From Allocatelliglobosispora scoriae (lineage in GTDB: Bacteria > Actinomycetota > Actinomycetes > Mycobacteriales > Micromonosporaceae), in the NCBI RefSeq assembly GCF_014204945.1, contig NZ_JACHMN010000002.1:1068503-1132502 (forward strand): a stretch of DNA of 64,000 nucleotides, in the 5' to 3' direction. The notes under the pieces were generated by a model. It had not been told where the DNA came from. It did not search any database and worked only from the letters and a program-made list of their open reading frames with translations. The position numbers and the translations under genes are program-made. Within the stretch, counting starts at the first letter, position 1. Every line of letters begins with the position of its first letter. Shown here one piece after another: positions 34,587 through 43,100 of the stretch.

Positions 34587-35198
34587 CTAGCAGGCGATCT
34601 GCTTGGCCTTGTACTCGAACGTGGTGGAGCCGTAGGTCGAGGAGCAGTTCGCGGCGCCCTCGGCCAGCACCGTGTAGGAGACGGCGTTGCCCGAGAACAG
34701 GCTGAGCACGGTGCCGGTCGAGTTGCACTTGCCGCCCGAGAACGAGCCGGTGTACTTCTTGTTGCCGCGGAACACCGCGTAGTGGCCGGGGCCGAGGTGC
34801 CAGTGGATCGTCACCGAGGTGGTGACGGTGTGGCTGCCGGACGTCGCCAGCTCCAGGCCGACCTTGCCCTCGAACGAGGCGAAGATGACATCGGCGCTGA
34901 CGCCGCCGCCGGTGGTGAACGTGAGCCCGGCGGTAATGGTGCTCACCTTCGTCACGTTCGTCTCGTAGTCGACGGTGGCACCGGTGGGCACGGTCCAGTA
35001 CATGGAGTGCGTGACGGTGCGGACGTAGCTCGACGAGCTGAAGCTCAGGCCCGTCTCACCCGGATCGCACACGATCGCCTGCGTCGACGCACCGTCCGAT
35101 GCGGACGCCGGGGCCGCGACGGCGACGAGTGCCCCGATGAACATGGTCGCGACCAGGCCGCTCCTGGCGATGCGGCGAAGCATTCCGTTGTGCTGCAT
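34587..35198 (-). CDS. Secreted Ser/Thr-rich beta protein, unknown function
   Basis: A 203-residue exported protein with a signal peptide to about residue 33 (APASA). The mature part is mostly beta, rich in Ser/Thr, with an alternating stretch (about 85-145: TFTTGGGVSADVIFASF, then SHTVTTSVTIHWHLGPGHY, and YAVFRGNKKYTG) and paired cysteines near both ends (IVCDPG; KCNSTG, NCSSTY, final C). The alternating polar/aliphatic pattern recalls aerolysin-type beta proteins, but this is only resemblance. ATG 35198 has GGGAG eight bases upstream. It diverges from a LuxR regulator. Confidence 0.65.
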   Translation of the reverse strand: MQHNGMLRRIARSGLVATMFIGALVAVAAPASASDGASTQAIVCDPGETGLSFSSSSYVRTVTHSMYWTVPTGATVDYETNVTKVSTITAGLTFTTGGGVSADVIFASFEGKVGLELATSGSHTVTTSVTIHWHLGPGHYAVFRGNKKYTGSFSGGKCNSTGTVLSLFSGNAVSYTVLAEGAANCSSTYGSTTFEYKAKQIAC

Positions 35199-35514
35199 AG
35201 CTTCACTCCCGGATCTGAGGTGGTGGAACGGGGCACCGGCGACACCGCCGACTCGCCCCGCGGATCGCTGCCGTGTAGCGGCGACTGAGTCAAACCATCG
35301 GCGGCGGCGCCCGGCACGGGAAGGCGCCGGCGCCGACATTGCGGGTTCCTCTACACGCGACGCACACCACCGGGCCACGCCGGATCCAGCGGCACTTCAG
35401 CGCTCCAGCCTGCGGTGATGCGGAATTCCGAAGTGGCGCGACACATTTTGATCACGGTGATTCCGCTCAGCGCCGCGCCGGTGTTGGCTTGGGCGGCAAG
35501 CGAAAGGAGGAAAC
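35199..35514. promoter_or_regulatory. Divergent promoter region of secreted-protein and LuxR genes
   Basis: About 316 bases between divergent starts. A lower-GC section at 35420-35470 (GGAATTCCGAAG, then CATTTTGATCACGG) is the probable promoter area; GGAATTCC is a short palindrome. No longer operator is seen. Confidence 0.35.
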
Positions 35515-36546
35515 ATGCACAACGTCATCAACGCCGAGGCGGCACCGGTGAAGTGGGGCGTCTCCAGCGACGCCGTCCTGGTGTTCCGAGCACTGCGGAT
35601 GAGCGGGTCCCAACCGCTGCAGTCGCTCGCCCACGACATCGGCATGACCGGGCGCCGGACCGCCGCGGCCATCGACGAGCTGCGCGACATCCAGGCGGTG
35701 GCGCTGGCGCACGGCCGCTGGTCCGCGTCGGATCCGGCGGCGGTGTCCGCGGTCGTCCTCGGCCGCCGGACCGCGGCGCTCGCCCGCCGGTCGTCACCGG
35801 CGATCGCGTCGGCGACGGTGCTGGCGACCGGCGACTCGTCCGACCGCCACACCCTGCGGCATCTCAACCGCGATGCCACGCGCCACCGGCTGGGCGAGCT
35901 CGTCGGTGTGGCGCGGCACGAACACCTCGTCATGAGCCCGGAGCTGGTGTTCGACGCCGCGGCCATGGCGGCGGCGTCCAGCAGTGAGGCGACCCTGATC
36001 TCGCGCCGCGTCCACATCCGGGCGATGTACCGGCCCGGCGCCTCGCACGACACCGGGCCGCCGCCACCGCCGCAGGCCGAGCACCGGACCACCGCTGATC
36101 TGCGACTCAAGCTCTTCGTGGTGGACCGGCGGGTGGCCCTGTTCCCGGTGGACCCGGGCGAGCTCGACCGCGGCTATCTGGAGGCGACCGACCCGGCCCT
36201 GGTCGAGGCGCTGGTCGCGGCATTTGAACGGTCCTGGTCATGCGCGGACGATCCCTGGGAGACAGTCGTGCCCGAACTAGCACTATCACCTCGAGAGCAG
36301 GTGCTGGTCGGCCTGCTGCGCAGCGGCCATACCGATGCGTCGGCGGCGCGCGAGATGCGGCTGAGCGAGCGCTCCGTCACCAACATCGTCCGGTCGCTGA
36401 TGGACCGGCTCGGCGTCGAGAACCGGTTCCAGCTCGGACTCGCGCTCGGCGGGCTCCGGATCACCCAGGTGCCGGAGGGAACCAAATTGTTGATCGACAC
36501 ATTCAAGCGGCAGCAGACAGAGAGTGAGAGCGATGATGATGCGTAA
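35515..36546 (+). CDS. LuxR-type transcriptional regulator with N-terminal winged helix
   Basis: A 343-residue protein. Residues about 15-65 look like a TrmB/MarR-type winged helix (VLVFRALRMSGSQPLQSLAH), the middle (about 120-240) resembles the PLD-like effector region of such two-headed actinobacterial regulators (HEHLVMSP, ISRRVHIRAMY), and the C-terminus (about 255-325) is a LuxR helix-turn-helix (LSPREQVLVGLLRSGHTDAS, RLSERSVTNIVRSLMDRL-like). The Shine-Dalgarno site AAAGGAGG is among the strongest here. Its end overlaps the start of a secreted-protein gene, so the regulator and that protein are coupled. Confidence 0.82.
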   Translation: MHNVINAEAAPVKWGVSSDAVLVFRALRMSGSQPLQSLAHDIGMTGRRTAAAIDELRDIQAVALAHGRWSASDPAAVSAVVLGRRTAALARRSSPAIASATVLATGDSSDRHTLRHLNRDATRHRLGELVGVARHEHLVMSPELVFDAAAMAAASSSEATLISRRVHIRAMYRPGASHDTGPPPPPQAEHRTTADLRLKLFVVDRRVALFPVDPGELDRGYLEATDPALVEALVAAFERSWSCADDPWETVVPELALSPREQVLVGLLRSGHTDASAAREMRLSERSVTNIVRSLMDRLGVENRFQLGLALGGLRITQVPEGTKLLIDTFKRQQTESESDDDA

Positions 36547-37063
36547 ATCTTTGGTGGGAATCGCCGCGTTGATGCTCGGCGTTCTGGGCGCGGCACCGGC
36601 GGCGGCCGCGTCGATGCCGCCGGGCGGCGGTGGCGGTAGCGGCGGCGGCGGTAGCGGCGGCGGCGGCATCGGCGGCCCCTGCCTCTACTCCACCTGGAGC
36701 GGGTCCTCGGCCACGCAGCCCGACGACGGGCAGGCGGCACCCTACGTCATCCACCTGACCGCGAACCTGGCCTGCGCCTCGGCGCGGATCCTGGTCTACA
36801 GCTCGACGGCCGTCTACGCCTCCGCCCATGTCCTCACCGGGCCGGGTGCGGCGAGCGCGGCGGTGAACTACGCCCCGACCTGGGGCGTCACGGGACTGTG
36901 CCTCGGCACCGTCACCGGCACCGGCACCGTCTACCGGGTGACCTGCTTCCGGGTCGCCGCGGGCGCTCCGCTACCCGTGTTGACCGCGGTGTCGGCCGGC
37001 GACCCGATGTTCACCGTGCCGTTCTACGTGCACGACGACCCGCACTGCTACACCTGCGTGTAG
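36533..37063 (+). CDS. Small secreted Gly-rich protein
   Basis: A 176-residue exported protein. Signal peptide to about residue 26 (APAAAA), then a glycine-rich linker (GGGGGSGGGGSGGGG) and a compact beta-rich domain with cysteines (GPCLYSTW, LACASAR, GLCLGT, VTCFRV, HCYTCV). The start overlaps the LuxR gene; three consecutive ATGs (36533, 36536, 36539) are possible starts. Function unknown; co-translation with a LuxR regulator implies a regulated extracellular product. Confidence 0.7.
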   Translation: MMMRKSLVGIAALMLGVLGAAPAAAASMPPGGGGGSGGGGSGGGGIGGPCLYSTWSGSSATQPDDGQAAPYVIHLTANLACASARILVYSSTAVYASAHVLTGPGAASAAVNYAPTWGVTGLCLGTVTGTGTVYRVTCFRVAAGAPLPVLTAVSAGDPMFTVPFYVHDDPHCYTCV

Positions 37064-37076
37064 GCCGAGGTCCGCC

Positions 37077-37295
37077 TCACCGCACGGCGTGGGCCGACTG
37101 CTCCTCGATCGAGATCCGGGCGAGGCGCTCGACGAAGACAGCCACGAAGGTGCGGATCCGCGCCGTGTCGAACTGGTGGTAGAGGCCGCGCACCCGGCTC
37201 TCCAGCTCCGCTCCGGCGATCCGGGCGGCCGGGTAGCGGCGCTCCAGGCGGCCGACGATCGCCGCGATCTGGGCCTCCTCCGGCTCCGGCGTCAT
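37077..37295 (-). CDS. Three-helix-bundle dimerisation-type small protein (DUF3562-like)
   Basis: A 72-residue helical protein (AAIVGRLERRYPAARIAGAE, then TFVAVFVERLARISIEE) matching the pattern of actinobacterial 'three-helix bundle dimerisation domain' proteins. Its ATG overlaps the TGA of the HD-domain gene upstream, so the two are coupled. Confidence 0.7.
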   Translation of the reverse strand: MTPEPEEAQIAAIVGRLERRYPAARIAGAELESRVRGLYHQFDTARIRTFVAVFVERLARISIEEQSAHAVR

Positions 37296-37852
37296 CGCAG
37301 CACCAACCGGTGCTCCACGCGCTCCACGGCAGCCGTCAGGTACGAGGCCCGCACCTGGTGCGCTCGCGCCTGGGCGGAGCCGTCGCCGTGCCGGGCGAGC
37401 ATCTCGGCCATCCGGTCCGCCATCGACATCGGCTGCCCGGCCGGTCCGGTCGTCTGGTCGGCGTAGGTGAGAGCGTCGGCCACCGGCGACACCTCCACCG
37501 CGAACTCCACCAGCTCCGAGGCGAGCCCGACCTGCTCGGCGACGTAGATCGCGCCGGAGTGGTGCGCGACGAGAGCGCAGAGGCGCAGCGGCCAGTCGTG
37601 CGCGGCGAGGTACTGAGCGCCGTCGAGCGGGTGGAAACCGCTCTCGTGCAGGGCCGGGCTGTAGCCGATGTCGTGCAGCCAGGCCGCCGCGATCAGCACC
37701 TCCCGGTCGGCGGGGTGGACCGCCTCGGCGATCTCCTCGGCACGAGCCGCCACGCCTTGCGTGTGCTGCCAGCGGGTGCCGACGCCGGCCAGCAGCACCT
37801 GCGCGAGGGACTGGGCCACCCGCGCCTGCCCATCGATGTTGATCACGGCCAT
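37292..37852 (-). CDS. HD-domain phosphohydrolase-type protein
   Basis: A 186-residue protein with the metal-binding HD motif: His in RWQHTQGVA, the pair in AAWLHDIGY, and a further conserved block at LVAHHSGA. HD proteins hydrolyse phosphate esters, often nucleotides; the substrate is unknown. GGAGG lies close to ATG 37852 and at better spacing to GTG 37846, so the start is uncertain by two codons. Coupled to the small helical protein gene; divergent from the polyphosphate kinase gene. Confidence 0.82.
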   Translation of the reverse strand: MAVINIDGQARVAQSLAQVLLAGVGTRWQHTQGVAARAEEIAEAVHPADREVLIAAAWLHDIGYSPALHESGFHPLDGAQYLAAHDWPLRLCALVAHHSGAIYVAEQVGLASELVEFAVEVSPVADALTYADQTTGPAGQPMSMADRMAEMLARHGDGSAQARAHQVRASYLTAAVERVEHRLVLR

Positions 37853-37929
37853 GACCTCCACGCTAATCACAGATCACGGCCGCGACGAGGGCTGACGCAG
37901 GACGTGGCCAGCTGTTCATGCCCCGTTCA

Positions 37930-37957
37930 CCGGGTACGCGGCGGACGGCGTACCCGG
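37930..37957. promoter_or_regulatory. 10-bp inverted repeat between divergent genes
   Basis: CCGGGTACGC at 37930 and its complement at 37948-37957 with an eight-base spacer. It lies between two divergent starts, so it cannot end either gene; an operator is more likely. Confidence 0.35.
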
Positions 37958-38042
37958 ATGGCACCGGTTCTTGGGGTGATCTTCACCTCGCGGACACCTG
38001 CCTCGGGGTGCGGGTGGCCTGGCGGTGATCTATACCGGAGGC

Positions 38043-38999
38043 ATGCCGCAGCCCGAGGAGATCGACCCGTTCCAGCTCTCGTCCAGCGCGCCGGTGTCGG
38101 AGTCGCTGCTGCGCACGCTGGGCGACTACCGGGTGCAGGACGATGACGACGACGACCCGGTGCTGGTCCGCACGGACGGCAGCCCGGTCGACACCTGGCG
38201 CGAGGACTACCCCTATCCGGAGCGGATGAGCCGGATCGACTACGAGCGCGACAAGCGGCTGCTCCAGATCGAGCTGCTGAAGCTGCAGAACTGGGTCAAG
38301 GCGACCGGCGAGCGGCTGGTGATCCTCTTCGAGGGGCGCGACGCGGCGGGCAAGGGCGGCACGATCAAGCGGTTCATGGAGCACCTCAATCCGCGCGGCG
38401 CCCAGGTGGTGGCCCTGGAGAAGCCCACCGAGCGCGAGAGTACGCAGTGGTATTTCCAGCGCTACGTCAAACACCTCCCGTCGGCGGGGGAGATCGTCCT
38501 GTTCGACCGCTCCTGGTACAACCGGGCCGGCGTCGAGCGGGTGATGGGGTTCTGCAGCCGCCCGGAGTACCTGGAGTTCATGCGGCAGGCACCCGAGCTG
38601 GAGCGGATGCTGGTGCGGTCCGGCGTGCGGCTGGTGAAATTCTGGTTCTCGGTCTCCCAGCACGAGCAGCGGACCCGCTTCGCGATCCGGCAGGTCGACC
38701 CGGTGCGGCAGTGGAAGCTGTCCCCGATGGACATGGCCTCGCTGGACATGTGGGAGGAGTACACGGAGGCGAAGGAGGCGATGTTCTTCTACACCGACAC
38801 CGCCGACGCGCCCTGGACCGTGGTGAAGAGCAACGACAAGAAGCGGGCGCGGGTCGAGGCGATGCGCCACGTCCTGCACCGCTTCCCCTACGACAACAAG
38901 GACACAGAGGTCGTCGGTACGCCGGATCCGCTGGTGGTGGGCTCGGCGGCGCTCGCCCTCGAACACGATTCCGCCGAGCGGGTCTTCCCCCGCCTCTGA
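38043..38999 (+). CDS. ppk2: Polyphosphate kinase 2
   Basis: A 318-residue PPK2-family enzyme, which transfers phosphate between polyphosphate and nucleotides. Walker A EGRDAAGKGG at about 97-106, lid/Walker B region IVLFDRSWYNRAGVERVMGF at about 150-170, and the conserved PMDMASLDMWEEYTEAKE and TVVKSNDKKRAR segments are all present; length is normal for single-domain PPK2. GGAGG lies immediately before ATG 38043; a GTG at 38025 is an alternative six codons earlier. It reads toward the tRNA-like gene. Confidence 0.93.
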   Translation: MPQPEEIDPFQLSSSAPVSESLLRTLGDYRVQDDDDDDPVLVRTDGSPVDTWREDYPYPERMSRIDYERDKRLLQIELLKLQNWVKATGERLVILFEGRDAAGKGGTIKRFMEHLNPRGAQVVALEKPTERESTQWYFQRYVKHLPSAGEIVLFDRSWYNRAGVERVMGFCSRPEYLEFMRQAPELERMLVRSGVRLVKFWFSVSQHEQRTRFAIRQVDPVRQWKLSPMDMASLDMWEEYTEAKEAMFFYTDTADAPWTVVKSNDKKRARVEAMRHVLHRFPYDNKDTEVVGTPDPLVVGSAALALEHDSAERVFPRL

Positions 39000-39054
39000 G
39001 GACCCGGACCGGATTCCGTTTCTGTCGCAGTGATCGAGTAAGCTCCCGCGCGGC

Positions 39055-39127
39055 GGAGCCGTAGCGCAGAGGTCGTCGCGCCTTGGCATCGAGCTGGAGG
39101 ACGCCGGTTCGAATCCGGTCGGCTCCG
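39055..39127 (+). tRNA. tRNA-like gene, anticodon not assignable
   Basis: A 73-base sequence with a perfect 7-bp acceptor (GGAGCCG with CGGCTCC), a D-arm-like GCGC...CGC, and a canonical T-arm (GCCGG TTCGAAT CCGGT). The anticodon arm is abnormal: at standard spacing positions 27-31 and 39-43 do not pair, position 33 is not U, and the best alternative (TTGGC with GCTGG around ATCGA) relies on three G-U pairs. No CCA is encoded. It may be a decayed tRNA, a specialised tRNA-like RNA or an integration target. Confidence 0.55.
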
Positions 39128-39163
39128 CCCTCGACATTGCACCGGCGGACCGGGGAGGGTCAG

Positions 39164-40297
39164 ATGCCTGAGCGCGAGCCCACCCCGGTGCGCTGCCCCG
39201 CGATCAGCCACCCCGAGACGGGCCTCGCCGACCCGGCCGACTTCGACGCGCTGCTGGCCCGCCTCGACGACGCGGCCCCGGTTTGCTCCACTGAGGACTT
39301 CCCGCGCGGCACGCTCCAGCCCGACGGGCGGGTCGACCTGTGCAAGCAGGGCGTCGGACCGCTCCAGGTCGGCCGGGTGGTGCAGACCGCCGTCCGCTCC
39401 GCGCACCCGGTGCACCTGCTGCTCGGCACCAACGGGCTCGGCGCCGAGGGGGCCAGGGCCGTCGCCGACGCGCTCACGCCGGGACACCGGGTGCAGACGG
39501 TCTACCTGGGCTGCAACCGGATCGACGCGGCCGGGGTGCAGGCGCTCGCCGACCGGATCGCCGACGACCAGGGCGTCCGCGCACTGTGGCTCAAGCGCAA
39601 CCCGATCGGCGACGACGGCGTGGCCCGGCTCTGCTCCGCGCTCATCGGCAACACCGCGCTGCGGACGCTCGACCTCGTCAACACCGGCCTTAGCGTCCAC
39701 GGGCTCCGGCTGCTCGCGGCGACGCTCGCCGCCCGCGAGACGAAGCTCGAAAGGCTCTTCCTCGGCGGCAACGGCCTCGGCCCGGCCGCGGTCTCCGCGC
39801 TGAGTGAGATCATCACTACCGGTGGGGTACGCGAGCTCTACCTCGCCGCCAACCACCTGGGCGACACCGGGGCGATCGCCCTCGGCGAAGCCGCCGCGGC
39901 GCACCCGATGACGCTGGGGCTCGGCGGCAACGGCATCACCCCCGCCGGTGCGGCGGGCCTCGCCGGGCTGATGAGCCGGTGGGTCGCCCTGGACCTGGCC
40001 CGGCCGCCATCGGAGCGCGCCCTCGGCGCCACCTCCAATGTGGTCGGTGACGACGGCGCCGCCGCACTCGCCGAGGCGCTGCCCGGCAGCGATCTCCGGC
40101 GGCTCGACCTGCGATACACCGCGATCACCGGACGCGGCGTGAAGCTGCTGCTCACGGCCTCGGAGGCGAGCCGGCTCGACTATCTCGGGCTCAGCGGCGG
40201 CGTGCCGCGCCGGTTGAAGCGGCTCGCCACGAGCACGCTCGGTCCGGCCGCACCCGCGCACCCCGACATCCGGGCGATCGCGAGCGTCTACCGATGA
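39164..40297 (+). CDS. Leucine-rich-repeat protein (ribonuclease-inhibitor type)
   Basis: A 377-residue protein with about eight LRRs of the RNase-inhibitor kind between residues 80 and 340: LLLGTNGLGAEGARAVADAL, VYLGCNRIDAAGVQALA, LWLKRNPIGDDGVARL, LFLGGNGLGPAAVSALSE, LYLAANHLGDTGAIALGE, LGLGGNGITPAGAAGLA, LDLRYTAITGRGVKLLL. Such horseshoes bind proteins. No signal or membrane segment, so cytoplasmic. GGGGAGG precedes ATG 39164. The stop overlaps the next start (ATGA), opening a four-gene coupled operon. Confidence 0.85.
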   Translation: MPEREPTPVRCPAISHPETGLADPADFDALLARLDDAAPVCSTEDFPRGTLQPDGRVDLCKQGVGPLQVGRVVQTAVRSAHPVHLLLGTNGLGAEGARAVADALTPGHRVQTVYLGCNRIDAAGVQALADRIADDQGVRALWLKRNPIGDDGVARLCSALIGNTALRTLDLVNTGLSVHGLRLLAATLAARETKLERLFLGGNGLGPAAVSALSEIITTGGVRELYLAANHLGDTGAIALGEAAAAHPMTLGLGGNGITPAGAAGLAGLMSRWVALDLARPPSERALGATSNVVGDDGAAALAEALPGSDLRRLDLRYTAITGRGVKLLLTASEASRLDYLGLSGGVPRRLKRLATSTLGPAAPAHPDIRAIASVYR

Positions 40298-41922
40298 GCG
40301 GTGATCTGATGGAGCTCTCGACGTGGCGGCGGATCCGGCGGTACGCCGTGCCCAGCACCGTGATCGACGCCTGCACCCGGGCCCGGGAGGCGGGCGACTG
40401 GCGCGCCGCCTGTGCGGCCGGGCAGATCGAGGTCGCCTTCGACATCGCCGCCGTGCGGGACACGTTCGGTCCCCAGACCGGCGGCCGCATCGAGGCGGAG
40501 CTGCTCCACTTCGCTCCCGACCTGCTGCGGTGGCACCTGCCCCGGGCACTCGGCGGGCGCACCAGCCTCGCCACCGGCGCCACGATCCGGCTGCTGACGG
40601 TCGGGTCGGCGGCGCTCACCGTCACGCTCCCGGTCTCGGTCGACGGATCGCAGCGGCTCCGGCTCGACGTGATCAGCGCCGGCACGGTCTCCGATGGTCC
40701 GGAGTTCGACCTCCCGGCGTACCTGTGGGATGTGCGTCGCGGCGATGAGCTGCGCGCGGCCTGGGGCGGAACGGCTGCGCGCATGCCCCGGTTCGGGCCG
40801 GACGCGACGCCGCTGCCGGAGGCGGAGTGGGGCCACGGCGACGACGCGCCGGACCTCGCCGAGCGGATACTGGCGCTGAGCGGTGCCGGGGACCTGGTCG
40901 CGGCCTGGGCCGAGGCCGGGATCACGCTCGACGCCGAGATCGCCGACATCCAGCGGTGGAACCAGCCGCAGCTCGAGCTGCTCGGCGTGCCGCTGGACCC
41001 CCGCGCGGTCGCCGCCGAGGCCCGGCGCCTCGCCGAGACCTACGACGCGAAGACTGTTGTGATCGAGTTCGACTACCGCACCCGCGTCGTGATCGATCTC
41101 AAGCGCAAGCGCATGAAGGCCCGGCTCGTCAGCTGGGAAGAGTGGCGCAAGATCGGCTCGGACGGCACCCTGCGCCGGATCAGCCCCTCGGTCCACCGCC
41201 GCTCCCCCGACCTGGACCTGCTGTGGCACGGGCTGATCAGCACCGGCGACCTGCACCCGCTGGTCCGGGCGGCGCTCTTCCCGCACGCCACCGCCGCCCC
41301 GCTGCTCGTCGACGCGCCGGCCGAGCCGACCCGGGTCCGCTGCCGGGGCGAGTGGCACCGCATCGGCCACGAGCACGGGCGGCTGCAGGTCCTCGACCAC
41401 ACGGCCGAGGAGGCGCAGCGCGAGCGGGTCATGCGCAGCCTCGGCGGCGCGGTGACCGGCTGCTTCGCCGTCGAGCAGGCCTGGACCGGCCAGACCGGGC
41501 GCCTGCCCAAGGCGCTGCGCGCGCAGCGGCGCGACCTCTGGCAGCGGATGCTGCACGGCGGCACCCAGACCGTCGTCGACCTGCTCGACGCCGGGATGAA
41601 CCCGCACATCCGCGACGGCCGGGGCATGACGCTGCTGCACATGCTGCTCGCCTTCGACCACGAGGTGCTCCTCCCCCGGCTGCTCGACGCGGGCCTGGAC
41701 ATCAACACCCCCGACAAGGAGCAGCGGACCCCGCTGCACATGGCGGTGGTCTTCGGCTGGTCCGGCGGGCCGATCCGGGCCATCCTCGACGCGGGCGGCG
41801 ACCCGCACCGAGGCGACCAGGAGCAGATGTCGGTGATCGACTTCATCGACGACGCTCTGGAATATCGCGACCGCAACGAGGACTTCACCGAGGCGATCAC
41901 CTATCTGAAGGAGCGGGCGTGA
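40294..41922 (+). CDS. Ankyrin-repeat protein of the MoxR/VWA operon
   Basis: A 542-residue protein. The N-terminal 400 residues are a large domain I cannot place (opening RRYAVPSTVIDACTRARE, with a central KTVVIEFDYRTRVVIDLKRK strand region). The C-terminus (about 420-530) holds ankyrin repeats: VVDLLDAGMNPHIRDGRGMT, LLPRLLDAGLDINTPDKEQR, IRAILDAGGDPHRGD. Ankyrins mediate protein binding. Its ends overlap both neighbours, so it is made in step with the LRR protein and the ATPase and is probably an adaptor or substrate-recognition subunit. Confidence 0.82.
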   Translation: MSGDLMELSTWRRIRRYAVPSTVIDACTRAREAGDWRAACAAGQIEVAFDIAAVRDTFGPQTGGRIEAELLHFAPDLLRWHLPRALGGRTSLATGATIRLLTVGSAALTVTLPVSVDGSQRLRLDVISAGTVSDGPEFDLPAYLWDVRRGDELRAAWGGTAARMPRFGPDATPLPEAEWGHGDDAPDLAERILALSGAGDLVAAWAEAGITLDAEIADIQRWNQPQLELLGVPLDPRAVAAEARRLAETYDAKTVVIEFDYRTRVVIDLKRKRMKARLVSWEEWRKIGSDGTLRRISPSVHRRSPDLDLLWHGLISTGDLHPLVRAALFPHATAAPLLVDAPAEPTRVRCRGEWHRIGHEHGRLQVLDHTAEEAQRERVMRSLGGAVTGCFAVEQAWTGQTGRLPKALRAQRRDLWQRMLHGGTQTVVDLLDAGMNPHIRDGRGMTLLHMLLAFDHEVLLPRLLDAGLDINTPDKEQRTPLHMAVVFGWSGGPIRAILDAGGDPHRGDQEQMSVIDFIDDALEYRDRNEDFTEAITYLKERA

Positions 41923-43100
41923 CCGGGGACCGGCTCGCCGCAGCCGACGACCTCATCGGCCGGCTGCGCGCCACCAGGACCGAGCCCGCGACCGACCCGC
42001 ACGTCGAGGCGCTCGCCCTCGCCGTCTCCGCCAACCTGCCGGTGCTGCTCTGGGGCGAGCCCGGCATCGGCAAGTCGGCGACCCTCCAGCAGCTCGCCGA
42101 CGGGCTCGGTGCGCCGATGGAGACCGTCATCGCCAGCGTGCACGAGCCGTCCGACTTCGCCGGGCTGCCGATCGTCGGCGACGACCCCGCCACGCAGGGC
42201 GTTCCGATGGCGCCACCGGACTGGGCCGTGCGCCTCAGCCGGGGCGGCCACGGCCTGCTCTTCTTCGACGAGCTCTCCTCGGCGCCGCCCGCCGTGCAGG
42301 CGGCGCTGCTGCGGGTCGTCCTCGAACGCCGTGTCGGCAGCCTCACCCTGCCGCCCGCCATCCGCATCGTCGCCGCCGCGAACCCGCCCGCGAGCGCCGC
42401 CGACGGCTGGCACCTCAGCCCGCCGCTCGCCAACCGCTTCGTCCACCTGCACTGGACGCACAACCCGCGCACGGTCGCCCGTGGGCTCTCCGGCACCTGG
42501 CCCGCGGTCACCGTGCCGCAGATCGACCTGGCACGCTCCGCCACCGCGCTCGCCAAGGCGCGGGGCGCCATCGCCGGGTTCCTGACCGCCCGGCCCGGTC
42601 TCACCCACCACCTGCCCGCCGACGCGGAGAGCCGGGGCGGGGCGTGGCCGTCCCCGCGTACCTGGGAGATGGTGACCCGCCTGCTCGTCTTCCACCTCTG
42701 CGCCGGGACCGGCCGGGACGCGCTCACCAGCGCCGTCATCGGTGCGGTCGGCGACGGTGCGGGGCTGGAGTTCACCACCTACCTGGAAGAGCTGGACCTG
42801 CCCGATCCCGAACGGGTCCTCGCCAACCCGGCCGCGTTCGCGCTGCCCGATCGGGGCGACCGGCAGCTCGCCTTCCTCACCTCGATCATCGCCGCCATCC
42901 AGGCCGACCCGACCCGGCCGCGCTGGGACGCGGGCTGGACCGTGCTCGCCAAGGCGGTCGACGCCGGTGTCCCCGACGTCGCCGCCCGGGCCGCCACCGA
43001 CCTCGCCGCGATGCGCCGCCCCGAGTGGCCCGTGCCCGCCGCGATCGACGCGTTCGTCGAGGTCCTGAGCCTGTCCGGCATCCTGTCGCGTGCCGGCTGA
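41919..43100 (+). CDS. MoxR-type AAA+ ATPase
   Basis: A 393-residue AAA+ protein. Walker A GEPGIGKS at about 47-54, MoxR-like ETVIASVHEPSDFAGLPIV, Walker B LLFFDELSS at about 111-119, then AALLRVVLERRVGSLTLPPA and sensor-1 IVAAANPP. MoxR ATPases work with VWA-domain partners as chaperones that insert metals or remodel protein complexes. GTG 41919 overlaps the ankyrin stop and has AAGGAG upstream; its stop lies 11 bases inside the VWA gene. The architecture strongly implies a MoxR-VWA complex with the LRR and ankyrin proteins as accessory recognition subunits. Confidence 0.9.
   Translation: MTGDRLAAADDLIGRLRATRTEPATDPHVEALALAVSANLPVLLWGEPGIGKSATLQQLADGLGAPMETVIASVHEPSDFAGLPIVGDDPATQGVPMAPPDWAVRLSRGGHGLLFFDELSSAPPAVQAALLRVVLERRVGSLTLPPAIRIVAAANPPASAADGWHLSPPLANRFVHLHWTHNPRTVARGLSGTWPAVTVPQIDLARSATALAKARGAIAGFLTARPGLTHHLPADAESRGGAWPSPRTWEMVTRLLVFHLCAGTGRDALTSAVIGAVGDGAGLEFTTYLEELDLPDPERVLANPAAFALPDRGDRQLAFLTSIIAAIQADPTRPRWDAGWTVLAKAVDAGVPDVAARAATDLAAMRRPEWPVPAAIDAFVEVLSLSGILSRAG

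Noticed and set aside
37930-37957. Hairpin as terminator of the HD or PPK2 gene
   Set aside because: Both genes start away from it, so it cannot terminate either; kept only as a possible operator.
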